A DNA stretch of 64,000 bases from Lobosporangium transversale (Eukaryota > Mortierellomycota > Mortierellomycetes > Mortierellales > Mortierellaceae). Below are positions 1-11,900 of the stretch, piece by piece; the stretch's first letter is position 1; each line of letters starts with the position of its first letter. Position numbers and translations under genes: made by a program. The notes beneath the pieces are model-generated. The model had not been told where the DNA came from. It searched no databases and saw only the letters and a program-made list of their open reading frames with translations. The stretch covers positions 1,488,001 through 1,552,000 of the forward strand of contig NW_019028980.1 of NCBI RefSeq assembly GCF_002105155.1, read 5' to 3'.

Positions 1-1002
1 CACCATAGGTCGCAGCTAATTCATCCAATGTGGATTTCTTGCGAACATACCGAACAGGTCCCTTCTTGGCCAGAGTATCGAGAATTGAAGGACGGGTCAC
101 TACGCGTGGACCTGATACTGCTGTTGTTGTTGTTGTTGTTAATGATGATGACGGCGATGCTGGTGATAATGATGATGAAGGCGTTGTTACAGTCGTTGTT
201 GAGTTTGATAAGTCTGATATATCTGCTGTAGGATTGACAGTTGTTGTGAGTATCGAATCTGTTGGTTCATTTGTATCCGCAATAACTGAAGTCGAGGTCG
301 ATGATAATTCAGTGGTCGTGTCTTCTGTGTCTATAGATGTGGCTTGCGGAGTGGTTTCCATCCCTGTCTTGTTCTTTTGCATAAACTCCTTTGCTTCCTT
401 AGAATCCTCAGGGACATCTTTGGTCACTGTTACGGTCTCTCCCGCAAAATCATATGTCGTTGTGATGGTAACCATCTTGCCTGATGACGATGGTGGCTTA
501 TTTTCTGTCTTTGCTCCAAATCCAGATGTAGCTGCCATTAAAAGTTCGGGGCGCGAGGCTGGTTTTGATACAGGAGCATTCATCTCTTCCCAGAGAGCGT
601 CTAGTCGACTCTTTTTAATCTGTGCTTCTGCTTGACTAATTGTGTCCTCTGGTTGAGGTCTCTTGTTTTTATTTGCGTCATTCAAAGAAGAAGAAGACTT
701 TGCACGCCGCTTTCCTGAACGGGTAGTTGAAGCATCTTCAATATCTTTGCCATATCCTGCGCCATCATTTTGTTCCGCATCCGTATCATCACTGTCATCT
801 TCTCCTTCACTCTGAATATCGGCTTTATCTGTATGTTTTTTAAGACAAAGGTTTAACAATTGTTAAAAAAACAGCCCTTCCATCTTTTGTTGTTCATTTG
901 GTTCATGCACTTGCCATCGGGAACATAATCCTCATCGTCACTAGAGTCCGAATCAGACTCAACATCAGGCTTTGCAGGCTTTTCTACTGCTGCTTTGGCC
1001 AT
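1..1002 (-). CDS. SWC5: SWC5 / CFDP1-type subunit of the SWR1 chromatin remodeler (3' end outside window)
   Basis: Two exons are visible, 1002-915 and 828 to beyond position 1. The product begins MAKAAVEKPAK, followed by an acidic stretch (SDSDSSDDEDYVPD) typical of the BCNT/Swc5 N-terminus. Next comes a basic patch (SGKRRAK), then 'LDALWEEMN', the conserved DEF/Y-like segment Swc5 uses for nucleosome contact. The last readable part, 'GPVRYVRKKSTLDELAATYG', leads into the BCNT-C domain, which lies off the window. Swc5 activates SWR1, the complex that exchanges H2A for H2A.Z in nucleosomes, and acts in the nucleus. The only splice pattern that keeps frame uses a GC donor (CCGATG|GCAAGT) and acceptor CATACAG|AT. 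Family assignment is good; the conserved C-terminus could not be checked. Confidence 0.8.
829..914 (-). other. GC-AG intron of the SWC5 gene
   Basis: Reading straight through hits a stop (TAA) in this stretch. Exon 2 needs a phase-1 junction. The GT at AA|GTGCAT gives phase 2 and an immediate stop, whereas GATG|GCAAGT gives D-D-K-A-D in frame. GCAAGT fully matches the strong GC-donor consensus. The intron is 86 nt and ends CATACAG. Confidence 0.65.
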
Positions 1003-1201
1003 GGATGCGATTAGGAATGTTTAGCAAAAGGTGATGTAGCGTAGCGAGATAACAAGTAACAAAAAAAAGGTTGTTGTGATCCTCAAACAAAGGTGTGTAA
1101 TACAAGATGTGGCTTTTTCTTTTCTCTTCGCTTCCGCCCAAAAAAAGAAAAAGTTGATCTCCGTCCCTGAATTACTTGAACAAATTTCCCATTCTCCTTT
1201 C

Positions 1202-1227
1202 AAAAAAAAAAAAAAAAAAAAAAAAAA
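1202..1227 (+). repeat. A26 homopolymer running directly into a start codon
   Basis: Twenty-six adenines, the last being the A of the ATG of the LYR-motif gene. A poly(A) leader next to the start codon would give an unstructured 5' UTR. Homopolymer length may also be a sequencing artefact. Confidence 0.9.
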
Positions 1228-1823
1228 TGTCTGGAGCTACTGTTACCAATAACGGAGGAGTTTTGCCCCAAGCAAAGAGGGTATTACAATTGTACAGGAA
1301 GCTTTTGAAAATCGGTAAGGCTATGCCAACCGAAACACGCTCTGCACTGGTAATGTCCCGAGTCAAGGCAGATTTCAGATCCAATAAAGCAGAGAAGGAT
1401 CCACAGGAGATTGAGAATATGATCCAACTTGCAGAAATCCAGGTTGATAACCTCGAGGTTAGTCTTTTTTTTTTTATTTTTTTTATTTTTGTCATCCTAG
1501 TGGAACGTGTCTTCTCATTTTATGTCATGCTTTTTTAGATCCAAAGAGAGCACCTTACAGAGTTGTCCAAGAATCCCAATCTAATTATCCCAGTAGACAT
1601 TTATAAGAACGCTAAGCCAAGGATTTCTCGATTCATGAAAGGTCCACCTCTGAGTTGGGAACGCAAAGCTGCACAGGAGGCTAAGGATAGAGACAGGCTC
1701 ACACAACAACAACACCAACAACACCAACAACAACCGCAACAACAAAAACCTGTAGGATCGACAGGATCCGAAAAACTTCATCATGGATCACCCGGACATA
1801 GCTGCCAGAACCATAAACACTGA
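1227..1823 (+). CDS. LYR-motif protein, LYRM7/MZM1-like complex III assembly factor
   Basis: Two exons, 1227-1457 and 1539-1823, phase 0 junction (GAG|GTTAGT ... TTTTTAG|ATC), 171 residues. The N-terminal helix holds the L-Y-R signature at residues 22-24 (VLQLYRKLLK). Helices 'RVKADFRSNK' and 'IENMIQLAE' and the C-terminal 'LIIPVDIY' segment resemble LYRM7/Mzm1 more than other LYR proteins. Mzm1/LYRM7 is a mitochondrial matrix chaperone that holds the Rieske Fe-S protein before insertion into complex III. A Gln/His-rich tail (QQQHQQHQQQPQQQ) extends past the usual family length of about 100-125 residues. The sub-family call is by pattern only; another LYR protein is possible. Confidence 0.65.
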
Positions 1824-2828
1824 AGTAGTTGTTCACAATTTACACTATTTCATCATAGTAAATCATGTAAACAGGCATGATCCTCAGGTCCCGCACACAC
1901 ACACACACACGAAGATGTCCGCGATCTTGTCGTCACTTTCTGTGTTTTCTCTGTTGCGAGCGAGTTGCATTTTACAACAGAAGGAGAAACTCATCCATTC
2001 TACAAAAGGAAAAGAAGGAAGATACCTCTCTCCATATTGAGCTATGCGGAGTCTAAGGTCATGAGTAAATCTGATTACTTATCCATATTGGATGGGCAAG
2101 GACTTGTTTAATAGCGGATCAAATTTCAAGCACGCATAATCTAAACTACTGTATAAAAACAATGCATAATAGACTCTAATAAACTTGTTCAAGATGAAAA
2201 GGACACTGTATGATTAACTGATTGCGCGGGCGACTGGTAGCACAATTTTTTTACAATGCTCATTTTTTGTTGGCCTGAGCGTCATATTCTAATAATTTTA
2301 TTATACATTTATTTGTTTGTATTTGTGTTTAAAGGTTTCTTTCTCTCTTTCTTGATATCATTTATGGCGATAAGTTAAATTAGAAGAGCAGAAAATCAGT
2401 ACAGCAACAGGTATTTAGGAGTCGAAGGAGTTGGCGGGGGGGTTTTTTTTCCTCCAAAAGATGGAAAAAGAAGCGACAAATTGAAGCAGAAAAAGGGAAA
2501 GGACATATTGAAGGGGGAGAGGGGAGGGTGTTTAAAAGTAGATGAGCAAGTAATAGTGCATTTTCTATGAAGGAAATGACAAAGAAAAGTACAGTACATG
2601 GGCTTTAGGAATTAATGCAAGATGGAAGGTGACTGGTGACTGGTAGCTGGTGGCAACCATTGCGATTGCGATGTGGTGGATGCAGAAATAATAATAATAA
2701 AAAAAAGATATGAAGAAATTGCAGAATGTAAGTAAACAAACAAGGAAAAAAAAAAAGAAAAAAGAAATTGTTGAAGTCGTACAAGGAAAGGAAAAAAAAA
2801 AAAAAAAAAAAAAAGTCAAAAAGAGTCT
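1824..2828. other. Intergenic spacer, convergent 3' ends
   Basis: About 1 kb between the LYR gene (+) and the carrier gene (-), so it holds two 3' UTRs. It contains a CA dinucleotide repeat at 1894-1910 and an A-rich tract near 2791-2814. The short ORFs here are low-complexity and show no splice-consistent coding signal. Confidence 0.6.
1894..1910. repeat. CA dinucleotide microsatellite
   Basis: Uninterrupted (CA)8 plus one base in the 3' flank of the LYR-motif gene. Confidence 0.9.
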
Positions 2829-5018
2829 CTAAATTTGCTCTTGTCTTGCGATTACACCAGCGGTGAGGGATGGCGTCGAGGACGACGGTGAGGACGAAGA
2901 GACCGCAGGGCTCTCATCCTTCGGGTGGAGAATGTTGGATGATTTCATTGGTGTCTTGGAAGAGACAGTGGATCCTTCAATCAATTGTCGCTTAAGCATG
3001 CCTAGAAAGACAAAGGTGAGCGTGAAGTGTGGGCCAATACGCATGAAATGCGTTGAGAATCCCTTGTAGAAAGCTAAAGGACCTTCAGTGGTCAAAATAT
3101 GGCGGCAGGACTGTAGCGTGCTCTGCGATGTTGATTGCGATGATCTGTTATAAAGACGGATGCGGCTATGAAAGGAAATATAAAGAAAAAGATATTTGAT
3201 AAGTTGGGTTGGACCCGGTGACTGAGAAAAGCCGAGACGGGACGTCCTGTCTTTTTTTTTTTTTTTTTTTTCTTTTCTTTTCTTCATAAACTTACACGAC
3301 ATCCATGGGGTTCATGACGACAACACTGACAAATGCACTGGCAAGCGAGCTCATCATGTCAAGTATGACACCATCTTGTGCATCCCAGTTATTCCTGGCA
3401 TGGTCTTTGATCAATGAGTATGTTGTCAAATTGGCTGCACTGCCAAGCATAGATCTTGCAATTGAGATCATAGAACCACGATAAAGTGTCATCACACCAT
3501 CTGTGCCTATGATGGTCCGAAGGGCCGAAAACGTGCCTTTGTAGGCATACTGGTTTCCAACAGCCAGTCCACTGGATGAATGCGATTGAAGTCGAGTTTT
3601 GATCAGTTCAAAAGGATTGGCACTAATGGCACCCATAGCTCCACAGGTTGCTCCTGCAATCATACGTTTCCATGCAGGGGCGGTGCTGGCCTCACCAGGA
3701 TAACTGAGGGGATGCATCGTGTTCAAAATAGGGTCATAAAGACCAAGGCGGAAGATGTTCTTGGAGGATTCTTTGAGGATGGCAGGGAAAAGACCCTTTT
3801 GCAGACCACGGATGCCTTCATGTCTGAATGTCTTGACAAGGCAATCCAATGAGGATTTGTAGACCTACAATATTGCAAATATACACAAAATACGAATGTG
3901 AGAGAAATGAAAGGAAAGAAATGACGGAATATGCCAAAATTAGACAAGTGAAATCTCTCAGTTTGTCCTTTGGTTTTGTTCCTGAAAAAAAAAAAATAAT
4001 AACCAGTCTAGGTTAAATGGTCGCGCGAATCTGTGCACAAATCCATAGTATGTAACAATATTAAGATGGCTACAACTCTCCATTTTTTTTTTGTCCTTCC
4101 GATCCCCCAACAAAATAGTGTATATCCAATGTATACAATAACTGACTCCGCTGCATTCGTTGGTTCATTCTTTCAACTGTCCTTGATGCAGTTATTTTTG
4201 TACTCCATCGTTCTTTCACGCTGCGGGTGAAATAGAAAAAAAACCTCCCGCACAGAAACAGCAAGAGAAAAGAATAGGTGAAAGAGAGGATGTTCAAGTC
4301 AAGGACGAAGGTGAAGAAGGCAGTGTTGCAAGTTTGTTGTTGTGTCACTTTGCTGGTTATAAAAAGAAAAAGGCTGTAATAGTTTAGGAGATGGGTGCAT
4401 GCACAGGTTTGTCAGTAAGGTGAAGGGGTAGCGTGGTGATGTGCATGCGGCTCATAGTCTTCTCACTCGGGTGCAAAAAAAAAAAAAAAAAAAAAAAAGT
4501 AAAAACAAAAATAAACAACCAAAAGTAGCCCGATTCGGGTGCGGGGTAAAAAAACAGCGCATTGTTTTTTTTTTTAGGACTGGGCTAACTTTTCCAAGAT
4601 GCTTCTATTACCGATGAACTCATTCACTCTCATGTTCATTCCAGAGACATTCGCACTTACAAATGAAACGAAGAGGGAGAGAGAGAGAAATAAAGGTGTA
4701 TTGAATGGCCTTTTATATATATACCTTCTCTGAGACTCGAATAATCTCTTTCCCGTTCCTGCCAGGTTCCCTTGTCCTGACAAATTCGCCCTGGAGTTGA
4801 AGGCGGACCTTGACAGTATCGAATGGATTGGTGAACAGGACTGCTATGGAGGGTGCCAAAGCAGAGATCGCAAAGTTCTCGAGCTGAGTCAGTTCTCTCT
4901 TGGCACCAATCCGCTCACCATGTTTCGACAAGGATGAGGGTGGCCTTGAGCCTGCGGACGAGTCATTATCATTGGAACCGCCCAATAGCGGGGTGCTTTT
5001 TGTAGTGAATGTGTTCAT
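2829..5018 (-). CDS. Mitochondrial carrier (SLC25), OAC1 / SLC25A34-35-like
   Basis: Three exons: 5018-4725, 3864-3296, 3165-2829; 399 residues; all junctions keep phase. Three carrier repeats are visible, each with the PX[DE]XX[KR] signature: PFDTVKVRLQ near residue 65, PFELIKTRLQ in the second repeat, and PMDVVRIRLYNR across the last junction. The RLYN ending of repeat three and the 'RLQLQGE' of repeat one are typical of the oxaloacetate/sulfate carrier Oac1 and of SLC25A34/35. The protein would sit in the inner mitochondrial membrane and exchange dicarboxylates or inorganic anions. Substrate is inferred from the family. A 60-residue Ser/Thr-rich N-terminus and a 40-residue Ser/Pro tail flank the core. 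Intron 1 is long (859 nt, 3865-4724) with A-rich tracts. Confidence 0.85.
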
Positions 5019-6611
5019 TGTAGATTAAGGACTTTAGAGTAAATTGGGGAAATGAAAGGGATGTATATATTATAGTTTTGAAGCCTAGTTCCTACTTGAG
5101 GAAGATGGTGATGTGGTTGAAGAGTGAGGAAGAGTGCAGTTGAGTGTCAATTTCATCAAGAGATGCAGCCGATATAGTGTGATAGAATATTGTGACGATA
5201 CTAAAATAGGACGCAATGGTGTTCCCTGTTGAATGAGAAAAAGGGAGTTGAATGAAAAGAGAAACAAAGGATGTAAAGAAGAATGAGTAAAGTGAAAGAG
5301 AAAAGAAGGAAAAAAAAAAAAAGAAAAAAGACTAATGGACAGAATAGGAAGGTAGCCCGACCATCTTTTCAGGGACAAGACAGGTCTCTTTATTTATTTG
5401 CTCGCTTGAGTCACCTTTACTTCCCGATCATTTGTCATTCGTTTGCTTCTCCAACAGGAAGACATGGAAGACGTTATAACCAACTTTCAACCTTTAATGA
5501 TTTTCATGTTACTGCAGTCGATAGTAGATATTTTCTTATATACACTGCTCATCAAAACTGTTTATTTGCTTGATCTCTTTGATGAGGATCGCTTGTTCAA
5601 CACAATCATTCATAAATCTGGACTGTCCTCTTTGATTCACCAACAGATCATCTACTACGTCTTAAGAGCAATGAGCAGTAAAAAACTTTGTACAAAGAAT
5701 TCGTTTTTTATTTTGTCAAAACAGCTTGCTATTGTCATGTCCATCCAACATTTAAAAATAAAGTAACCCACGGACACGATTCGATCCGAACTGTTTTTTT
5801 GTTTACATATTCTTGTGGTTGTGCAAATGAGAAGAGGAGAAGGGATTGGCTGTTGTAATGTGGGGAATGCTCTTCAAAGGGAGATTGACAAAAAGGAATA
5901 ATGACATCAATTCAACATTCACAGCAGAGACAGATAAGGCAGACAGATATCGCATTACTGCCTAAGGGATAGAAAGGAAAAACGTCAATCCATATTCCTT
6001 CAAATGAAGTCTGCGATCTCATTGTGCAGTAGAACCGAAGCCGCGTGGCCATTTTGTGGCCTCTGTCACACGTAAGCTGAGGAATATGGACAGAGAGTCC
6101 TGTTATCCATGAACTGTAATTAATATAGATATTTGTATATTTAGAGCTTTATTCATGGGCTACTGTGAATTAGACTACATGTACATGATCTACGTGTACA
6201 ACATGCACAGTACATGGGTACAATGGTCATTGTTGTGCTTGTAAGAACCTGAAGATGGAAGATTTAAAAGCACGTGAAAGGAAAATAGCTTGTCACTCTT
6301 GCCTCCACAAAGATGTTTTTAGATGTTTTGTCCACGGGGGAAACTTTTTTGTCAGAAGTTCAGGTTCATCGCGCTCTCTTCTGACTGGCTGAGGATTTCC
6401 CTCTGCATCATTGAGCGAGTCAATTTGGGTTTACGCGATTCCTCACACCGGGTTTAATGATTCGAGTCTAAATGTACATATGCATGAGACAGTCAAAAGG
6501 AAAGAACCGGGGATATTTTTCTTCCTGCTTTTATACTCTTTTATTTCTTTTCTTTCATCTCTTTCTCCATTTCCTCATCACTCCCCACTCTTCTCATTCA
6601 TCTGATCAACC
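5019..6611. other. Intergenic region, divergent promoters
   Basis: Holds the upstream regions of the carrier (-) and acyl-CoA dehydrogenase (+) genes. A 107-codon hydrophobic ORF at 5443-5766 (+) is preceded by an acceptor-like CTCCAACAG, but I recognise no family and no partner exon, so I do not call it a gene. CT-rich sequence at 6520-6600 probably belongs to the acyl-CoA dehydrogenase promoter or 5' UTR. Confidence 0.5.
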
Positions 6612-7027
6612 ATGTTCTCTGCCATTCGTCCTCGTCTTGCTTCCGCTGTCGCCAAGCCTGCAGTCTTGAACGCTGTCCGCCCAAGGTAAAACACACAGCT
6701 GCTTTCTCACCCTTACGCTAACACCCCAGCTCGAAGTACCCTCGAGCCAGGATCTTATTGTCGTCAGGATTAGTCCAGCTCATATATATTACCAAACTTA
6801 TTCCTATCGCGCTTGACTTCGAAAGGAGAACACTGGATCCTGCCGTCATTGGATTTGTAGTAATACGCAATTCAGGAACTGACTCTTCGTTTGGCATGGA
6901 TACTTTTTTAGATTCTTCTCTCAGGCAGCTGTTGCTCGCTCCAACATTGCCTCTCTCCACACTTTCACTGAGGATGAACAGCTCTTGCGTGATACCGGTA
7001 TGTGTGTAATCTGTTCATATATAACGG

Positions 7028-7058
<31 letters not shown>

Positions 7059-8578
7059 ACTTGACGTGGATATTAATATCTGCGGAATCCCTCACTAATG
7101 TTGTCTGGTTCAATTCCTACAGTTGCTCGCTTTGCTCAGGAGCAGGTCCTTCCTAAGGTCGCTCAGATGGACGAAGCTGAGAAGTTAGACAAGGATGTCC
7201 TCAAGGGCTTGTTTGAGCAGGGGGTATGTGGACCTTTTTATTCATTGGAAAGAAAAAGATTCTCACGGCTTTATTGACACATAATTCGGATTTTCTCCTA
7301 TTTTTGATTTTATAGTTGATGGGTATTGAGACTGAGGCCAAGTACGATGGTTCCGAGTCCTCGTTCATGTCTGCTATCTTGACCATTGAGGAGCTTGCCA
7401 AGGTTGATCCCTCCGTCTCTGTTATCTGTGATGTCCAGGTATGCTTTTCGAGGATCTCCATTTGATACTCAGTTAGTGGGCGTGACTTGGAACTGGAAAG
7501 CAAAAAAAAAAAAAAAAAAAAAAAAAGTTTTAACACGGCTAGAATTTTTACCGCCGCATCCTTAGAACACTCTCGTCAATACCCTGTTCCGTAAATACGC
7601 TAATGAGGATATCAAGCAGCGCTACTTGCCCAAGCTTGCCACCGATACTGTTGGATGCTTCTGCCTGTCCGAGGCTGGTTCTGGTTCTGATGCATTCGCC
7701 CTCCAGACCCGCGCTGTCAAGGATGGTAATGACTACATCATCAATGGCTCCAAGATGTGGATCACCAACTCTGGTGAAGCCGAGATCTTCTTGGTTTTCG
7801 CCAACGTTGCTCCCGAGAAGGGTTACAAGGGCATCACCTGCTTCGTTCTCGAGAAGAGCATGGGTGTCAAGGTCGCCAAGAAGGAGTCCAAGTTGGGTAT
7901 CCGTGCTTCGTCAACTTGCACCTTGAACTTTGATGACGTCCGTGTTCCTGCTAGCAACGTCTTGGGAGAGATCGGCCAGGGTTATAAATACGCTATTGAG
8001 ATCTTGAACGAGGGTCGTATCGGTATTGCTGCTCAGATGCTGGGTCTTGCTCAAGGTGCCTTCGATGCCACTCTCCCCTATTTGTTCCAACGCAAGCAGT
8101 TTGGCAGCTACATCGGCTCCTTCCAAGGAATGCAGCACCAGTATGCTCAGATTGCTGTGGACATTGAGGCAGCTCGTCTCTTGACATATAATGCTGCTCG
8201 TCTTAAGGAGCAGGGCAAGTCCTTTGTGAAGGAGGCTGCCATGGCTAAGCTCTATGCTTCTCAGGTTGCTGAGCGCACTGCTTCACGCTGCGTCGAATGG
8301 GCTGGTGGAGTCGGTTTCACTCGCGAACTTCCTATTGAGAAATTCTACCGTGATTGCAAGATCGGTGCCATCTATGAGGGGTACGTTTCTTTTTTATTTT
8401 TTATTTTTATTTTTATTTTTATTTTTTTCGTAAACCTTTGCTTTGGAGTTAATATTTGAATATATTTCATCTTGGACACTAACATGGACTCTCGCTTTTT
8501 TTTATCAATAATAATAGAACCAGCAATATCCAGCTCCAGACCATTGCCAAGGCCCTTGAGAAGCAGTACTCCTCTTAA
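6612..8578 (+). CDS. Short/branched-chain acyl-CoA dehydrogenase (ACADSB-like), mitochondrial
   Basis: Exons: 6612-6685, an unresolved segment starting near 6731, 6925-6997, 7123-7223, 7316-7438, 7566-8380, 8518-8578. The first exon encodes [15 protein letters not shown], a good mitochondrial presequence. The catalytic body has '[16 protein letters not shown]' (FAD and substrate contact), '[17 protein letters not shown]' and the C-terminal 'IYEGTSNIQL', whose glutamate is the expected catalytic base. These match ACADSB more closely than isovaleryl- or medium-chain enzymes. The enzyme would oxidise 2-methylbutyryl-CoA or isobutyryl-CoA in valine/isoleucine breakdown, passing electrons to ETF. 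Exon 6612-6685 ends in phase 2 but exon 6925 needs phase 0, so a middle exon (acceptor CACCCCAG|CTCG near 6731) must exist; its donor is uncertain. Confidence 0.88.
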
Positions 8579-8937
8579 ATAGTGTGCATTAAATGCAAAA
8601 CCCTGTTATATAGCCTTTCCATTTGTTTTTACTCATTAAAGTGAATTAAAGAAAAAAAAAATGTTTATAAATGCGCGCTTTAAAAAATGACTGTGGCATC
8701 CCAACTGATCGCCAGCACAATGAGCCAGAACGGTACAACATGACAGTGTAACCATACGGTTTATTATACTGATGTAAATCTAACGTCGGTATCGTACAGG
8801 AACAAGTTCATTCAATAAAGCTTTTTCCGATAATGAAAGAAATACTTTTTATACACAATATTTAATGCTACACATGTGTGTAATGCTACTAAATCTACCG
8901 CCTATGCTGTTTATGCTAATGTCCATTAATTTTTACA
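8579..8937. other. Convergent 3' intergenic spacer
   Basis: Separates the 3' ends of the acyl-CoA dehydrogenase (+) and HSP78 (-) genes. AT-rich, with poly(A)-signal-like AATAAA variants on both strands; no coding signal seen. Confidence 0.6.
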
Positions 8938-11900
8938 CTACCAATTCTTGCCTGAAGGAGTGACAATTGTCAAGTTATCGTTCTCGACTGTGATGCCAAT
9001 CTCTTCTCCAACTTTGACCTTGCCCTCGATAATTAATTTGGCCAGAGGCTGGAGTAGTTGTTTCTGGATAACACGGTTCAATGGACGAGCGCCATACGCA
9101 GAACTGTATCCGCGGTCAGCGAGCCATTCCTTAGCCTGTGCATCTGCATTGATCTTGATACGTCGGTCCTCCAAACGAGCCTGAACCTCGCGTAGACGAA
9201 CATCCACAATGTCACGAATGGCACTGTGCGATAAACGGTTGAAGACCACCATATCATCGACACGATTAATGAACTCGGGCGCGAAATGATGTCTCACCAC
9301 CTGCATAACTCCTTCCTTCTCTGCATCCGTGACTTTGCTCTCATCCTTCTTCTCCTTGCGTTTGGCTAGTTTACTGACGGATGAAGGGGTTCTAGCCGAG
9401 GCATCATCTTCAGCAATGGCTAACATCTCTGCTCCCAGATTCGAAGTCATGATGATGATCGTGTTCCTAAAATCAATGGTACGGCCCTGTGAATCCGTCA
9501 AACGACCATCGTCCAAGACCTGAAGCATCAAGTTGAAGACATCCTTGTGAGCCTTCTCAATCTCATCCAGTAGAATCACAGAATATGGCTTACGACGGAT
9601 CGCCTCTGTCAGCTCTCCGCCCTCTTCGTGACCAACATAACCAGGTGGAGCGCCAATCAAACGAGAGGTCGAGAATTTCTCCATGTACTCAGACATGTCA
9701 ATGCGCACAATTGCATTTTCTGTATCAAACAAGAACTTGGCGATGGCCTTGCATAATTCGGTCTATATAAGAAACCCAATAGTTAAAGAGATGGAAGTGA
9801 AAGGGTTAATGTCGGCGTTTACATTGCTTTTCAATATACATCCAAGTGTTCGAGGACGTAAAATAAAGCTATTCATGCTAACAAGGTTCCTTACCTTTCC
9901 GACACCTGTAGGTCCAAGGAACATGAATGATGCAATGGGACGAGTGGGGCTTGAGAGGCCAGCACGGCTTAGACGCACGGCCTCGGAGACGGCAGAAATA
10001 GCTTCATCCTGGCCCACCACCCGCTCGTGAAGGGCCTTTTCCATTCCCAGTAGACGTTCTTTTTCGCCTCTTAGTAGGTTCTATATGAGAAGCGGTCAAT
10101 GATGAAGGAACATGTAAGAAAAGGTAAAGGCGGTGTAATAAGGGTGAATCTGCGAACCGAAGCTTTTTTTTTTTTTTTTTTTTTTTACATACCTGAACAG
10201 GAATGCCTGTCATTCTTGCAACGACGCGTGAGATATCATCTGCTGTAACACGTTCATGAATCAAACTCTCAACTTCTTCCTGAGTTCCCAAAGGTCCCAT
10301 CGGTCTCTCATCTGCATTCTCAGCCTGCTCCATGGCAACAATGCTGCTTTCTGAGCCGTTGACAGGGACCCTTTCCTCTTTGGGAAGCTGTGCCTCCAAT
10401 TTCGGAATGACTCCATAACGAAGTTCAGAAGCCCTTGTGAAGTCACCCCTGCGTTGAGCTGCCTCTAAATCAATGCGAGCTTGCTCCAACTCAGCCTTGG
10501 TGCTCTTGATCTTGTTCAACTTTTCTCTATTAGTCATCATAGGATAGTTTAGGACAATCAATTGGTTATTACAATTGAAGAAGAAAAAAAAAATCGTATG
10601 CCAATGGACAAAGGAAAGCAAAACTAACCTCTCTTCTTGCCAGATACTGGTCAACCGTTCTGATTCTTTCTTCTTGAGTTCTAGATCTTCTTCAAGTTTG
10701 GTGCGTCTCGAAACTGAGAGCGGATCAGTTTCCTTCTTCAAACTCTCCAACTCAATTTCCATGGTGACAATACTGCGATCCAGGCTCTCGATCACATCTG
10801 GTTTGCTTTCTTGTTGTAGTCGAAGCTTGGAGCAAGCCTCGTCTACCAAGTCAATGGCCTTGTCCGGTAAGAACCGGTTAGTAATATATCGGTGACTCTG
10901 GACTGCTGCTGCTACGAGTGCAGAGTCAGCGATCCGGACTCCGTGGTGAACCTCATAACGTTCCTTGAGTCCACGCAGGATCGAAATCGTGTCCTCAACA
11001 GTAGGTTCTTCTACCATTACAGACTGGAAACGACGAGCCAATGCTGGATCTTTCTCGATGTACTTGCGGTATTCATCAATTGTCGTTGCACCACAACAGT
11101 GCAGCTGGCCTCGGGCCAAAGCAGGCTTCAGCATATTTCCGGCGTCCATGGCGCCTTCAGACTTGCCAAGCCCTAGGAGCATATGTAATTCATCGATGAA
11201 CAAGATGATCTTGCCTTCCTGATCCATCACATCAGCTAGAACAGCTTTCAAACGCTCTTCAAATTCACCCCTAATAAGATAGAAACGACGGTTTACTCAG
11301 TAACGGTACATTCAAAAAAAAAAAAAAAAAAAAAAAAAAAGGTGACCAACTATGTTTTATACTAACTGTCAATCTTACCTATATTTTGCTCCTGCAACAA
11401 GAGCACCTAGATCCAATGAGATGACTTTTTTATCTTTGATTGATTCTGGGACCTCTCCATTGACAATACGCTGAGCAAGACCTTCTGCAATACTAGTCTT
11501 TCCCACACCAGCTTCTCCGATGAGGACAGGGTTATTCTTTGTTCTACGAGACAAGACTAGGTATTATCAATATAGACCAGGATATATATTGAGTCAAGTT
11601 AGTTTTATACAACATATGGAGTTATTACTCAATACACATTATGAAAATGGATCGTTGACGCTGATCGCGGTTATTATACAAAAGCAACATACCTTGAATA
11701 GTACGACGAATCTCTTCTTCACGTCCAATGACTGGATCAAGTTTTCCACTTGCAGCTAGTTTGGTCAAGTCATTTCCCTATATTACAGAGATTTTTTTTT
11801 TAAGTTGTGATCAGATCAATAATCAGTAACGATACTTTTTTTTTGAAGCCACATAATTAAATGGAGCTTTGTACTTACATATAATTCCAGAGCTTTTCCT

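Noticed and set aside
30-635. 201-codon plus-strand ORF opposite SWC5
   Set aside because: Antisense shadow of the SWC5 C-terminal half; poly-Val/Asp composition reflects the complement of its low-complexity codons.
5443-5766. 107-codon hydrophobic ORF in the carrier / dehydrogenase spacer
   Set aside because: No recognisable family, no partner exon, no supporting codon bias; could be a small membrane protein but unsupported.
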